Part shown: positions 7,310 to 15,687 of the stretch, piece by piece
How the letters are laid out: every line of letters starts with the position of its first letter
Numbering within the stretch: position 1 is the first letter of the stretch
From: Deltaproteobacteria bacterium
GTDB taxonomy: Bacteria > Desulfobacterota > Binatia > HRBIN30 > CADEER01
Length of the DNA: 64,000 bases
Reading direction: 5' to 3'
Assembly: GCA_029262455.1 (NCBI GenBank)
Contig: JAJCZJ010000024.1
Location: forward strand, 62,001 to 126,000
Translations under genes and position numbers: made by a program
Notes under the pieces: generated by a model
What the model was told of the DNA's origin: nothing
The model's input: the letters and a program-made list of their open reading frames with translations, nothing else
Database searches by the model: none

Positions 7310-9505
7310 GTGACAACCTTTGCCACCAGCGAGGACAACGCTACCTGCGCGCACTGCACTCTGCCAATGTCGCGCGTCGTCGCGGCGAAGATCGGCGGCG
7401 AAGATCTCGAATTTTGTTGCTACGGCTGCGTAATAGCCCTCCAGGTCACTCGCGCACGAGGGGACCAGGGCGAAGCCGCAACCATTCTCGTACGACTCGG
7501 ATTGGCGATCTTCTTCGCGATGAACGTCATGATGATGAGCCTGCCGGCCTATGCGCCTCATGTGTACGGTAGTGACTCGATTAGCGCCGACGGCAGCCTC
7601 TTCATCGTTCTCCACGTCCTCGCCCTGGTCTTCGCACTACCGGTGCTACTGCTGCTCGGCGTACCGATCTTTCGCAGCGCGCTGCGCGCTAGATCAGGCG
7701 GATTCGGCGCCGACACGCTCATCGTCGTGGGCGTGTTCACGGCCTTCACCCTTTCGGTCGCACGCACCTGGCAGGGCGTCGGCCCGGTGTATTTCGACAC
7801 CGCCGTCATGGTGCTCGTACTGGTCACCATCGGCCGCTACCTCGAAGCACAAGCCAAGGCACGAGCCGGCGCAGCGATTCGTCGAGAACTGACACCAGGA
7901 CAGAGCACCGTGGTGCGTTTGACGGAAGTCGGGAGCGAATCAGTACAGATCGACGACCTGAGAATCGGCGATCGAGCACTGGTCGCGCCCGGCCAAGCGT
8001 TCCCAGCTGACGGTGCGATCGCTGCCGGCAAGGGATGGGTGGACGAGGCCGCCCTCACCGGCGAGAGCCGGCCGGTTCTCAAAACCCCTGGCTCGGCAGT
8101 ATCAGGTGGAACCTGCAGCCTCGACGGAACTTTCGAGTTGCTCATCCAACGCGAACCGCGCTACAGCGCGACCGCGCGCATCGCCCGAATGGTCACCGAG
8201 GCAAGTCGCGAACCCAGCCCCTTGCAACGGTTGGCGGATCGCGCAGCGCTCGTATTTCTACCAGGCGTGGTGGTGATCGCGCTGGCGACAGGCTTTTATT
8301 GGACAACGTCATCGGGAATCGATCGCGGAATTCTCAATGCACTCTCGGTTCTGGTCGTCGCGTGCCCCTGTGCTCTCGGACTCGCCACACCAATCGCAAT
8401 CTGGTTCGGACTAAACGAGGCCGCACGCCGCGGCGTGATCGTCCGCAGCGCCGCTGCACTCGAGCGCTCGGGAAAAGTCGACTGCGTCCTCTTCGACAAA
8501 ACCGGCACGCTGACACAGAGTGTTCCCCAGATGACCGCTTGCCAACCCGCGCCCGGCTGCGGGCTTTCGCCAGACGACGTATTGATCCGCACCGCGCTTC
8601 TCGAGCGCGGCCAGTCGCATCCGCTCGCCCGTGCGATCGAGGCGGCAGCCCGCACCCGGCCTGACGTCGCGCGAGCGCTCGATTCACTGGATGCAACGGA
8701 TGTTCGCACGGTCGCGGGCGGGGGCATCCTCGGCACAGTGCTCGGCGACAGCTACTCGGCCGGATCCCGCGAGTTCGCGGCCGAGCAGATCCACCCCAAC
8801 CAACTTCCACCAAGCCAATCCGGGGACGGACCTTGTGTTCTACTTTGCAATGGCAGTGAGCTTCTCGGAACCCTGCGCTTCGCCGAACAGATCAGGCCAA
8901 CCGCAGCCGAGTTGTTGCAGCGACTGCGAACCAACCGCTGTAGCGTCGGACTATTGTCCGGCGACCGCGGCAAAAATTCTGCCGTCGCCAACCTCATGCA
9001 CCCGAGCGAAACAAAGTTCGGATTGAGCCCGGGACAGAAGCTCAGGGAGGTTCGCGCAGCGCAACAGCAACAACGACAGCACGGTGGAGCTGTCGCCGTC
9101 GTTGGCGACGGACTCAACGACGCGCCAGCCCTCGCCGCCGCCGATCTCGGTGTTGCGTTCGGCGACCCAACGGATCTGACCCGAATGTCCGCCGATGTCG
9201 TGATTATCAATGACGAGATGCTTCTGGTCGAGTGGCTCTTGCGTCACGCGCGTCGTGTCCAGGTCGTTGTCCGTCAGAACCTGGCATGGGCTTTCGCCTA
9301 CAACGCACTCGCTGTTGGCGCCGCCGCGGCCGGACAACTGAATCCTCTGGTCGCCTCCGTGCTGATGCTAGTCAGCAGCGGCGTTGTCATCGCCAACGCG
9401 CGGCGCCTCTCGCGAGACCCAGGACAGCGACAAATCGGCGAGCCCATATCGACCTGGTCGACCACGACTCCCTCGGCCTCCGCGGTTCCCCTCGAGCACA
9501 CTTGA
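7310..9505 (+). CDS. ccoI: Copper-translocating P1B-type ATPase for cbb3 assembly
   Basis: About 731 residues. The N-terminus has a cysteine-rich metal-binding motif (CAHCTLPM, FCCYGC) of the FixI/CcoI kind rather than an HMA domain. Then come the transduction loop TGES, the membrane metal site CPC in VVACPCALGLATP, the phosphorylation site DKTGT, SHPLA for nucleotide binding and the hinge GDGLNDAPAL. All catalytic residues are intact. FixI/CcoI exports copper for the binuclear centre of cbb3 oxidase, in line with the operon. The start is uncertain: GTG 7310 gives the shortest N-terminus before the first cysteine motif, while the track uses TTG 7247, which overlaps the upstream gene. Confidence 0.9.
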   Translation: MTTFATSEDNATCAHCTLPMSRVVAAKIGGEDLEFCCYGCVIALQVTRARGDQGEAATILVRLGLAIFFAMNVMMMSLPAYAPHVYGSDSISADGSLFIVLHVLALVFALPVLLLLGVPIFRSALRARSGGFGADTLIVVGVFTAFTLSVARTWQGVGPVYFDTAVMVLVLVTIGRYLEAQAKARAGAAIRRELTPGQSTVVRLTEVGSESVQIDDLRIGDRALVAPGQAFPADGAIAAGKGWVDEAALTGESRPVLKTPGSAVSGGTCSLDGTFELLIQREPRYSATARIARMVTEASREPSPLQRLADRAALVFLPGVVVIALATGFYWTTSSGIDRGILNALSVLVVACPCALGLATPIAIWFGLNEAARRGVIVRSAAALERSGKVDCVLFDKTGTLTQSVPQMTACQPAPGCGLSPDDVLIRTALLERGQSHPLARAIEAAARTRPDVARALDSLDATDVRTVAGGGILGTVLGDSYSAGSREFAAEQIHPNQLPPSQSGDGPCVLLCNGSELLGTLRFAEQIRPTAAELLQRLRTNRCSVGLLSGDRGKNSAVANLMHPSETKFGLSPGQKLREVRAAQQQQRQHGGAVAVVGDGLNDAPALAAADLGVAFGDPTDLTRMSADVVIINDEMLLVEWLLRHARRVQVVVRQNLAWAFAYNALAVGAAAAGQLNPLVASVLMLVSSGVVIANARRLSRDPGQRQIGEPISTWSTTTPSASAVPLEHT

Positions 9506-9564
9506 GCACACGTCGTCGGTAACCCCGGCAAGTCTCGATCTGGATCGAGCCACCGAACCGGAAC

Positions 9565-9987
9565 TCAAGACTCGACGAGTCTGTGGATCAGGGTGTGGAT
9601 TTTGTCGTAGTCAATCTGCTTGTGCGCCACGCACACAGCCGGTCGATCGCGAACACGATCCTCGATGACCCGGACCCGGTGGGTCGACACCAGGATCGTC
9701 GGCACCACCGGTTGGTGGATCCCAAGCTGATCGAGAAAAACGAGTCCGTCCACACCCGGTGTCTCATAGTCCGCCACGACGACGTGTACGGCGGGAAGGT
9801 TGTTCGGCGGCGGGAGCTCGGCGGGACAGCCAAACTCAAGGACTCCATGGCCGTCCATCCGAAGGTTCTCCGCAAGGCTCTCCCGGAAGGTCGGCTCATC
9901 GTCCACGAGGAGAATGACGATATCGTCACACTCCCACTTACCCTTGGCGCGGCAACCGCACGGTGAATCTGGTGCCATGCGGCTCAA
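9565..9987 (-). CDS. Receiver-only response regulator
   Basis: About 137-140 residues holding one receiver domain and no output domain. The acidic pair lies in LLVDDEP, the phospho-acceptor aspartate in VVVADYETPG, the switch Thr/Ser in ILVST and the conserved lysine in VAHKQ. It overlaps the 3' end of the kinase gene by about 40-50 bp, so the two are translationally coupled and should be cognate. The only ATGs available (9987, 9978) both lie inside the kinase gene. Without an HTH domain it must act through a partner protein or phosphorelay. Its stop lies 59 bp from the ccoI stop; that convergent gap region holds two small inverted repeats (9534-9549 and 9568-9582). Confidence 0.85.
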   Translation of the reverse strand: MSRMAPDSPCGCRAKGKWECDDIVILLVDDEPTFRESLAENLRMDGHGVLEFGCPAELPPPNNLPAVHVVVADYETPGVDGLVFLDQLGIHQPVVPTILVSTHRVRVIEDRVRDRPAVCVAHKQIDYDKIHTLIHRLVES

Positions 9988-11971
9988 CTATTGCAAATTC
10001 GATACCACCGCCGTGAGCTTCAACAATTTGCTTCGCAATCGGGAGGCCAAGTCCAGAACCATCGGATTTTGTTGTCTCGAAGAGCGCGAAAATATCGACT
10101 CCGTCCGGAACGCCAGGGCCGCTATCCTCAACAATAATATTAAGCGTCTCAGAATCCGGAACACCGGCTAGCAACTTCACGGCACCTGGACCGTGATCCA
10201 CGGCGTCGATCGCGTTCTTGACAAGATTGTCCAGAACACGGCGGAGCTTGCCGGCGTCCGCCCGAATCGGCGCGAGATCGCCGGGCACTACCACGGTCAA
10301 TTCGATCCCCCGGGCGCGCGCCTCATCATCCCAGCACGAGAGGGTATCATTGAACAATTCCGCTACGCAGACGTCGTCCATTTGGAGACGCTGTTCCTGA
10401 AGAAAGTGCTTGAACTCGGTCACCAATCCATCGAGGCGTGCTGCGGTCGAGATGATTCGCTCAATCGGGCGGCCAATCGTCTCAACCGTCACCGTCCGAT
10501 CCCGTTCCAGCCGCCGTTTGACGTTCTGCGCCGACATCGAAAGCCCCGCTACGGGGTTACCGATGTCGTGAACGATCTTCGCAGCCAATGCTCCTACGTC
10601 GGCGAGGCGCTCCCGCTGCGCCGCCAACTGCCGCGCGGTGTCGCGTTCACGACCGAGGCGCAGACGTTCGGTATCATCTCGAAAGACCACGACAGCTCCA
10701 ACCACCTCCCCATTCTTGAGAATCGGAGTGCTGCTGTAGGTCACCGGAAAGCTGGTTCCGTCCTTGCGCCAGAATACCTCGTTCGATCCGCCGTGAATTT
10801 CTCCGTCGCGAAATGAGCGATCGATCGGGCATTCGTCGCTTGCATACCGGGTACCGTCCGCGCGGCTGTGGTGAAGCACTTCGTTTTGCTCGCGGCCGAC
10901 CAGATCACCGGGCTCCCAGCCAAGCATCACGGCGCCGGCCGTGTTCATGAACGTGGTCCGACCGTCGGTGTCAATTCCGCAGATGCCCTCACCCGCCGAC
11001 TCGAGAATGAGCCGCTGTGACTCACGACTCTCATCGAGTGCCAACCTTTGCAAAGACGACTCGACCAACTCTCCGACGAGATTGGCCGCTGACTGAAGGA
11101 AGTTGACGTCGTCTTCCGAAAATTCTCGCCGCCTCGTGCTGTGTGCTCCCAACACACCGAACGTCCCGTTCGACCCGTCGATGGTCACACTGACGCCCGA
11201 CAGCACAGAGTGGTCAACCAATAGTCCGAGAGCGCGAAAGCGCTTTTCGGATCGCAGGTCATCGACGACCACCGGCTCATTGGAAATGAGAGTGAAACCA
11301 GCCTGTGACTCGAGCTGCGTGCCGACGGTGCAATGGCCAACAAGCCCGTCCCCCCAGCCGACGCCCGCACGCAAGAGCAAGCTCTTGCCTTCCGGCATCA
11401 GCTCGAGAATCTTGACATACTCTACATCAAGTTGCTGGGCGACAGCGCGGACCACCTCGTCCATCAGCTCCGACACCGGGACCCGAAACGCCATGCGTCC
11501 GAGCCTGGAGATTGCGGCCTGGCGCGCCGTACGGCGCCGAAGCTGCTCATTCGCGGCTCGCTGCTCGGATACGTCGCGAACAATCGCCGAAAACACAACC
11601 TCCTCCCCGAAGCGCGCCTCGGATACGGACAGTTCGATCGGAAAAACCTCGCCGCTCTTCCTTTGCGCTTCCACCTCGCGGATCCGGCCAATCGCCTTCG
11701 CCTCACCAGTCTCGAGATACCGGCGCAAATAGTCGTCATGCTCTTCGTGATAGGGAGACGGCATTAGTACGTTGACATTCTTGCCCAACACCTCCGTCGC
11801 CGCGTAGCCAAAGATTTGCTCGGCGGCAGGATTGAAGAGCGCGATGCGGCCACTTTCGTCGATACTCACGATCGCGTCGCGCGCGGTCTCCAGGACAGCT
11901 TGCCAACGGGCCTCGGTGAGTTGAAATTTTGCGTGCAACTCATGTCCGACCGGATCATCTACTTTCGGCAC
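9938..11971 (-). CDS. PAS-GAF-PAS sensor histidine kinase with FixL-like PAS
   Basis: 677 residues, no membrane helices. Order: PAS (about 20-135), GAF (about 160-315), PAS (about 325-445), then HisKA with the phospho-histidine in KIVHDIGNPVAG and a HATPase domain (N box NLVKNAIDAV, G1 VEDSGPGV, G2 GSGLGLPIAK). In the first PAS, H78 in EEHDDY and R96 in AIGRI stand where FixL has its haem-ligating histidine and oxygen-sensing arginine. That resemblance, plus the convergent cbb3 operon, makes an oxygen or redox sensor likely but not proven, since many non-haem PAS domains share this segment. The cognate receiver overlaps the 3' end. Confidence 0.87.
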   Translation of the reverse strand: MPKVDDPVGHELHAKFQLTEARWQAVLETARDAIVSIDESGRIALFNPAAEQIFGYAATEVLGKNVNVLMPSPYHEEHDDYLRRYLETGEAKAIGRIREVEAQRKSGEVFPIELSVSEARFGEEVVFSAIVRDVSEQRAANEQLRRRTARQAAISRLGRMAFRVPVSELMDEVVRAVAQQLDVEYVKILELMPEGKSLLLRAGVGWGDGLVGHCTVGTQLESQAGFTLISNEPVVVDDLRSEKRFRALGLLVDHSVLSGVSVTIDGSNGTFGVLGAHSTRRREFSEDDVNFLQSAANLVGELVESSLQRLALDESRESQRLILESAGEGICGIDTDGRTTFMNTAGAVMLGWEPGDLVGREQNEVLHHSRADGTRYASDECPIDRSFRDGEIHGGSNEVFWRKDGTSFPVTYSSTPILKNGEVVGAVVVFRDDTERLRLGRERDTARQLAAQRERLADVGALAAKIVHDIGNPVAGLSMSAQNVKRRLERDRTVTVETIGRPIERIISTAARLDGLVTEFKHFLQEQRLQMDDVCVAELFNDTLSCWDDEARARGIELTVVVPGDLAPIRADAGKLRRVLDNLVKNAIDAVDHGPGAVKLLAGVPDSETLNIIVEDSGPGVPDGVDIFALFETTKSDGSGLGLPIAKQIVEAHGGGIEFAIVEPHGTRFTVRLPRQG

Positions 11972-12298
11972 GCAAACATCCCCAATCTAAGTCAGCTGCT
12001 TTTCAGACCCGCACTCGGTGTTCGTGCCAATTCTCATCTCTGCAAACCCCAATCCTCAGCCCGTTACCCCACGTCCTTCTGGTCGCCCCCGATAGAAACA
12101 GGACGATTGCTTCGTAACAGAACGCAACCGCGATGACTACTGGAGGCGCGGTTCGAAATTTGGCGCCACCGGCCGAGAACAGCTGCGTTCAGACGGGCGG
12201 CCGTAGGACAGATCGCGCTGGCTACTCAAACGTAGGACACGGCCACGCCGAACGCGTCAAGGACTCTGTCGGCTGACGAGAAGCGCTCTTGCGTCCTC
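11972..12298. other. 327-bp intergenic gap
   Basis: The gap lies between the kinase start and the stop of the trihaem cytochrome gene, both on the minus strand. It should contain the kinase promoter. I see no coding frame, no RNA gene and no strong hairpin. Confidence 0.4.
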
Positions 12299-13249
12299 TT
12301 ACGGCTGCTTGTGTAGCACTTCGCGAGCTTTCAGAAACTCGACAATCGCGGTCGCGTCGGATTCGGAGAGAACCCGACGAAAGTGCGGCATCGACGGGGA
12401 CTGCATCGCCAGCATATGCCAAACCGCTTCCCGCAATTCGCTGGGGGGCGTACTCTCAAAGTAGGCCTCGTCAAACGCCACCAACGGCTCGAAGTCCGCA
12501 CCACCGAAATCGACACCACCACCATTGTCGGAGTGACAGGCAGCACAGTACTGCGTGTAGATCTCAAACCCCGGCGACAGCTGTCTCAAAAAGTACAGTA
12601 GAGCCATTGCCTCGTCGGGGCTGAGCCGAGGCAAGGTCGCCGGCATCCCAGAGCGGCCATGAACGATCGCCATCAACAGATCGTTGTCCGTCATCGCCGA
12701 CTGAAAACTTGCCGACGAGAAATCGCGCGGTTGCTTCACTCCCTCGCGCGCCTTCTCCGGGCGCCCGAATTGACCGTGACAGGACTGACACCGAAAAACG
12801 TACGTCGCCCAAGCCGGCATCAGCCTGCGCCAATCGAGAGACGGGAGCCGCTGCATGTGGGCAATCACCGCATCCGTCCGTGCCGCGTGACGCCGCAGCG
12901 CGTGCTGATCCAAGTCGATCCGCACTTTCCTACCGTCGAGGACACGACGCACCAGCTCAGAGGTTTCGTACTTGTCGAGAAAGCCTTCGTGCAGGTTTCG
13001 GGGTTTGGCCGAGAACAGTGCCGCGTTCGGACCGTTCCCCAATCCGTCCATCCCATGGCACGGCGCACATTCGCGGCGATAGAGCGCGCCACCATCTGCC
13101 GCGTGAGCCGGTCGAGAAGCAGCCGGGCCTTGTAGGAATACCAGGAGAGCCAGAAGACATCCCAACCAATGCACCGGGTGCGAGAGAAACAAGCCCGAGG
13201 GGTCCTCGCGAGGTGTGGCGCTGTCGCTAGTGTTCGTCATGGGCAACAC
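12299..13249 (-). CDS. Trihaem c-type cytochrome
   Basis: 316 residues. A hydrophilic leader precedes a hydrophobic segment (WLGCLLALLVFLQGPAASR) that is a signal peptide or anchor, so the protein lies in the periplasm. There are three haem sites: CAPCH, CQSCH and CAACH. Likely axial methionines follow, for example GRSGMPATLP and SPSMPHF. Three small cytochrome c domains in one chain suggest an electron carrier or the c-subunit of an oxidoreductase. The neighbours do not show which, but the nearby cbb3 operon is a plausible electron acceptor. The true start may lie at the internal ATG a few codons downstream (MTNTSDS). Confidence 0.85.
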   Translation of the reverse strand: MLPMTNTSDSATPREDPSGLFLSHPVHWLGCLLALLVFLQGPAASRPAHAADGGALYRRECAPCHGMDGLGNGPNAALFSAKPRNLHEGFLDKYETSELVRRVLDGRKVRIDLDQHALRRHAARTDAVIAHMQRLPSLDWRRLMPAWATYVFRCQSCHGQFGRPEKAREGVKQPRDFSSASFQSAMTDNDLLMAIVHGRSGMPATLPRLSPDEAMALLYFLRQLSPGFEIYTQYCAACHSDNGGGVDFGGADFEPLVAFDEAYFESTPPSELREAVWHMLAMQSPSMPHFRRVLSESDATAIVEFLKAREVLHKQP

Positions 13250-13320
13250 AAGAGCAACGAACGTGCCCCCGAAGGTGTCAGAACACTCACAACCACGCGC
13301 CTACCTCCTAGCCCCGCACG

Positions 13321-13336
13321 TTCTCATCAATGAGAA
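13321..13336. promoter_or_regulatory. Perfect inverted repeat upstream of usp
   Basis: TTCTCAT-CA-ATGAGAA is a perfect 7-2-7 inverted repeat in the 235-bp gap between the divergent trihaem cytochrome and usp genes. It could be an operator for either gene. It does not match a known FNR or FixK box. This is seen in the sequence only; the function is not shown. Confidence 0.35.
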
Positions 13337-13442
13337 TCTCCACCGGCGGGCCCTCGCGTATCGGAGGCTGAAACCTGCATCCGCTCCAACGGCGCATCAC
13401 CCGCCATACAGGCACGGATCTTGCGCTTTCCTAGTCGCACGA

Positions 13443-13463
13443 CTTGTCGAAACGGTCGACAAG
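13443..13463. promoter_or_regulatory. Inverted repeat 21 bp before the usp start
   Basis: CTTGTCG-AAACGGT-CGACAAG has perfect 7-bp arms and a 7-bp spacer, and lies just before the GAGGAG ribosome binding site of the usp gene. It could be an operator or a 5'-UTR hairpin. No known regulator motif is matched. Confidence 0.4.
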
Positions 13464-13484
13464 CCCTGAGAGGAGAACCAAGAC

Positions 13485-13943
13485 ATGAAAATTCGTCGAA
13501 TCATGGTCGCTGTCGACTTTTCCGCGTGCTCGCACCAAGCGGTAGACTACGCGTGCAAACTTGCGGCCGATGTCGGCGCGAAGATCGTCTTGGTGCACGC
13601 GATGGAGCCGTTCTATCTGGGCGCGTCGTCCTTGGGCCCCTACGCCGACTACCCCATCCTAGTTCAAGAACAACGGGACCACGCGAAAAAGGCGATGCAC
13701 GATCTCACCAAAAAGCTGGAACAAAAGCGCGTCCCTCTCGATAAACCATTGGTCATCGCTGGATCGGCCGCCCATGTGATCCCGGATCAGGCAGAGCGCC
13801 GGAACATCGACATGATCGTCATGGGTACGCACGGGCGGACTGGCTTTTCCCACATGCTCCTCGGCAGCGTTGCCGAGCGCATCGTTCGCACCGCGCCCTG
13901 TGCGGTGCTGACGATCCGCGAAAAAGGACCGGTCAAGAAATAG
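13485..13943 (+). CDS. Universal stress protein
   Basis: A 152-residue single Usp domain. It starts MKIRRIMVAVDFS, with the conserved Asp of the nucleotide site, and carries GTHGRTGFSHMLLGSVAERI, the G-2x-G-9x-G(S) ATP-binding signature, followed by CAVLTI. It is therefore probably of the ATP-binding Usp class. Such proteins bind AMP/ATP and act in starvation, hypoxia or stress. GAGGAG precedes the ATG. Two inverted repeats lie upstream. It is monocistronic, and its 3' end faces the next CBS/usp operon. Confidence 0.93.
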   Translation: MKIRRIMVAVDFSACSHQAVDYACKLAADVGAKIVLVHAMEPFYLGASSLGPYADYPILVQEQRDHAKKAMHDLTKKLEQKRVPLDKPLVIAGSAAHVIPDQAERRNIDMIVMGTHGRTGFSHMLLGSVAERIVRTAPCAVLTIREKGPVKK

Positions 13944-14062
13944 TATTGCACCGAAAATACACGGCGGTCGCCCCGCAGACTCGCATTGTGTCCCGCAATA
14001 CAACCGACCGTCGGCGGCATCGTTACGGTAGATCGATAAAAGCCAAGACCGCTGCTGCCCGA

Positions 14063-14476
14063 TCAGCTCGAGCCGCTCGCCAGTACCCGCAACAGATCCG
14101 AGACGGACACGATTCCGACCAAGCCGCCGTCACTGTCTACCACCGGCAATGCGTTCACTTTCTTTTCGAGCAGGATTCCGGCGGCGGCAGAAACAGTCTG
14201 CTCCGGGGAAAGAACCACAGGCTCCTCTGTCATCGCTCCGCTGACCTTGGTTCGGTCGAGGTAGCCCTTGTGCTCGCGCAGATCACTCTCCGTGATAATT
14301 CCAAGAAGCCGATCCGCGTCATCGACTACTGGGACGCCTCGGAACCCGCCTCGGCCCATCAACTCCCCAACGACATCCAGAGTGTCGGTTTCGACACACG
14401 TCACCGGATCCCTGGTCATGAGGTCGGCGACGATCATCAGATCCGAGCTCATTGGCACAGCCGAGGCAAGCATCAT
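14063..14476 (-). CDS. Tandem CBS-domain protein
   Basis: About 138 residues made almost wholly of two CBS motifs: VADLMTRDPVTC to GIITESDLREH and VSGAMTEEPVVL to GIVSVSDLLRVL. CBS pairs bind adenosine nucleotides and serve as energy sensors. The track starts at 14539, but ATG 14476 overlaps the stop of the upstream usp (ATGA) and follows AGAGGAAGG, so it is the better start and the two genes are coupled. A stand-alone CBS pair beside Usp genes recalls the hypoxic response protein arrangement of mycobacteria. No catalytic domain is attached. Confidence 0.9.
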   Translation of the reverse strand: MMLASAVPMSSDLMIVADLMTRDPVTCVETDTLDVVGELMGRGGFRGVPVVDDADRLLGIITESDLREHKGYLDRTKVSGAMTEEPVVLSPEQTVSAAAGILLEKKVNALPVVDSDGGLVGIVSVSDLLRVLASGSS

Positions 14477-14979
14477 GCGGCCTTCCTCTTCTGTACGCTC
14501 GTGGTCTTCGTTGGCTGTCGCAACGTCAACACTGGACATTTCGCCGCCCGAACAATTTTCTCAGCTACACTCCCCATGATGGCGCGATTGATGCCGCCGC
14601 GTCCTTGCGTACCCATCACGATGAGATCGACCTTCTTCGAATCGGCTGCTTTTAGGATCTCCTGGTGTGCAACCCCTGAAGCGACGACCCCTGTCGCACC
14701 GACCTTGCGGTGCTCCACCTTACGGCGGTCGACCTTACGGCCCTCCACCTTCGCAACCAACTTGGCCAACGCATTCTCCGCGTCGCGAACCTGCTCCATC
14801 GCGATGGGACCGGAATAGACCTGCCCGTACATCGCCCCGGCAAAGTAGATGGGCTCCACCGCGTGAAGCAGCAGAAGTGAGGAACCAAGCTCAGAGGCCA
14901 GGTCCACCGCGTACTTCAGCGCGGCATCTGACTGCTCAGAGAAATCGATCGGAACCAGAATTCGGCGAATTTTCACCAT
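14473..14979 (-). CDS. Universal stress protein with repeated basic insert
   Basis: About 168 residues with one Usp domain: VKIRRILVPIDFS at the start and GTQGRGGINRAIMGSVAEKI as the ATP-binding signature. The middle carries an insert of three 5-residue repeats ending in RKV (EGRKV, DRRKV, EHRKV), encoded by near-identical 15-bp units and absent from the other Usp proteins here. GGGAG precedes ATG 14979; the longer track ORF adds an unconserved leader. It forms a two-gene operon with the CBS protein and is closely similar at both ends to the Usp at 13485. Confidence 0.92.
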   Translation of the reverse strand: MVKIRRILVPIDFSEQSDAALKYAVDLASELGSSLLLLHAVEPIYFAGAMYGQVYSGPIAMEQVRDAENALAKLVAKVEGRKVDRRKVEHRKVGATGVVASGVAHQEILKAADSKKVDLIVMGTQGRGGINRAIMGSVAEKIVRAAKCPVLTLRQPTKTTSVQKRKAA

Positions 14980-15301
14980 GCACTCCCTTCGCAACGAAGC
15001 CTTCGCGGACTCCGTACGAGAAGACGATGCAAGACATCTGCCAGCGCTCGATAGCGCGGGCAGCGGCGGCGGGTTCACACGGTCTCCTACGATCGAGAGT
15101 GATGCCGCAACGTATTCCTGAAAAGAGGAACACCAGGACAACTGAGACCGCTGCTTGCAATCGGTTCTCGATCACTAGAATCGCTTTATCGCGATCGAGA
15201 TCCGATTTGGGCCAAAGCAGCGACAATCCCAACCCCCTGAACGAACTCACGGTTGGTACGGTTCCTGACAACTACCCGAGTAACCAAACCGGAGTTCGAA
15301 C
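14980..15301. other. Divergent intergenic region, 322 bp
   Basis: This region separates the divergent usp/CBS operon and the basic protein gene and should hold promoters for both. It contains an inverted repeat, CTCGATC (15167-15173) with GATCGAG (15193-15199), that encloses a smaller ATCGC/GCGAT pair. No gene is seen. Confidence 0.4.
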
Positions 15302-15673
15302 ATGCCAAAGAAGAAAGCCGACGCGATTCAACGCTTCATCAAGGACGTCGAAGCCAACGCCGCCCGCCTGAGAAAAGACCTTCAGCGCTTTTCGAAGAAC
15401 GTGCACCTGCCGCACGACCTCGAGGAACTGTCATCGGATCTGCGGCGCGGCGCGGCGGTCGTGGCGGCCGAGATCGAACACTACCTCCACCACATTCGAC
15501 GTGATCTATTGGACAACGCCCGGCCTCGCACTGCCGCAAAACGCCGCGGCTCAGCGAAGCGTAAGAAACCGAGCGCATCCAAGAGAGGTGTCGCAACCAA
15601 ACGCCCCGGAACTACCAAACGCGGCACGGCAAGAAAGACGTCCCGAAAGAAGACCGCCGCAACGCGTCGCTAA
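15302..15673 (+). CDS. Lysine/arginine-rich protein with histone-like tail
   Basis: 123 residues. The first ~70 form an amphipathic helical part (AIQRFIKDVEANAARLRKDL, then a second helix with EIEHYLHHIRRDLL). The rest is a very basic, Ala/Thr/Ser-rich tail with many KR pairs, similar in composition to histone H1 or to phasin-like and Hc1-type DNA-binding tails. No defined family recognised. A CGGAG site precedes the ATG. It ends 14 bp before the WS/DGAT gene and runs in the same direction, so the two are probably cotranscribed. It might bind DNA or coat lipid granules; phasin-like proteins with basic tails do occur beside storage-lipid genes. Both ideas are inference. Confidence 0.75.
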   Translation: MPKKKADAIQRFIKDVEANAARLRKDLQRFSKNVHLPHDLEELSSDLRRGAAVVAAEIEHYLHHIRRDLLDNARPRTAAKRRGSAKRKKPSASKRGVATKRPGTTKRGTARKTSRKKTAATRR

Positions 15674-15687
15674 AAAGGAAGTTCGTC

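Noticed and set aside
9534-9582. Rho-independent terminator between ccoI and the response regulator
   Set aside because: Two inverted repeats are present, but neither is followed by a T run and one lies inside the coding end of the regulator.
13946-14818. 290-aa plus-strand ORF
   Set aside because: Shadow of the CBS and Usp genes on the minus strand; no family resemblance.
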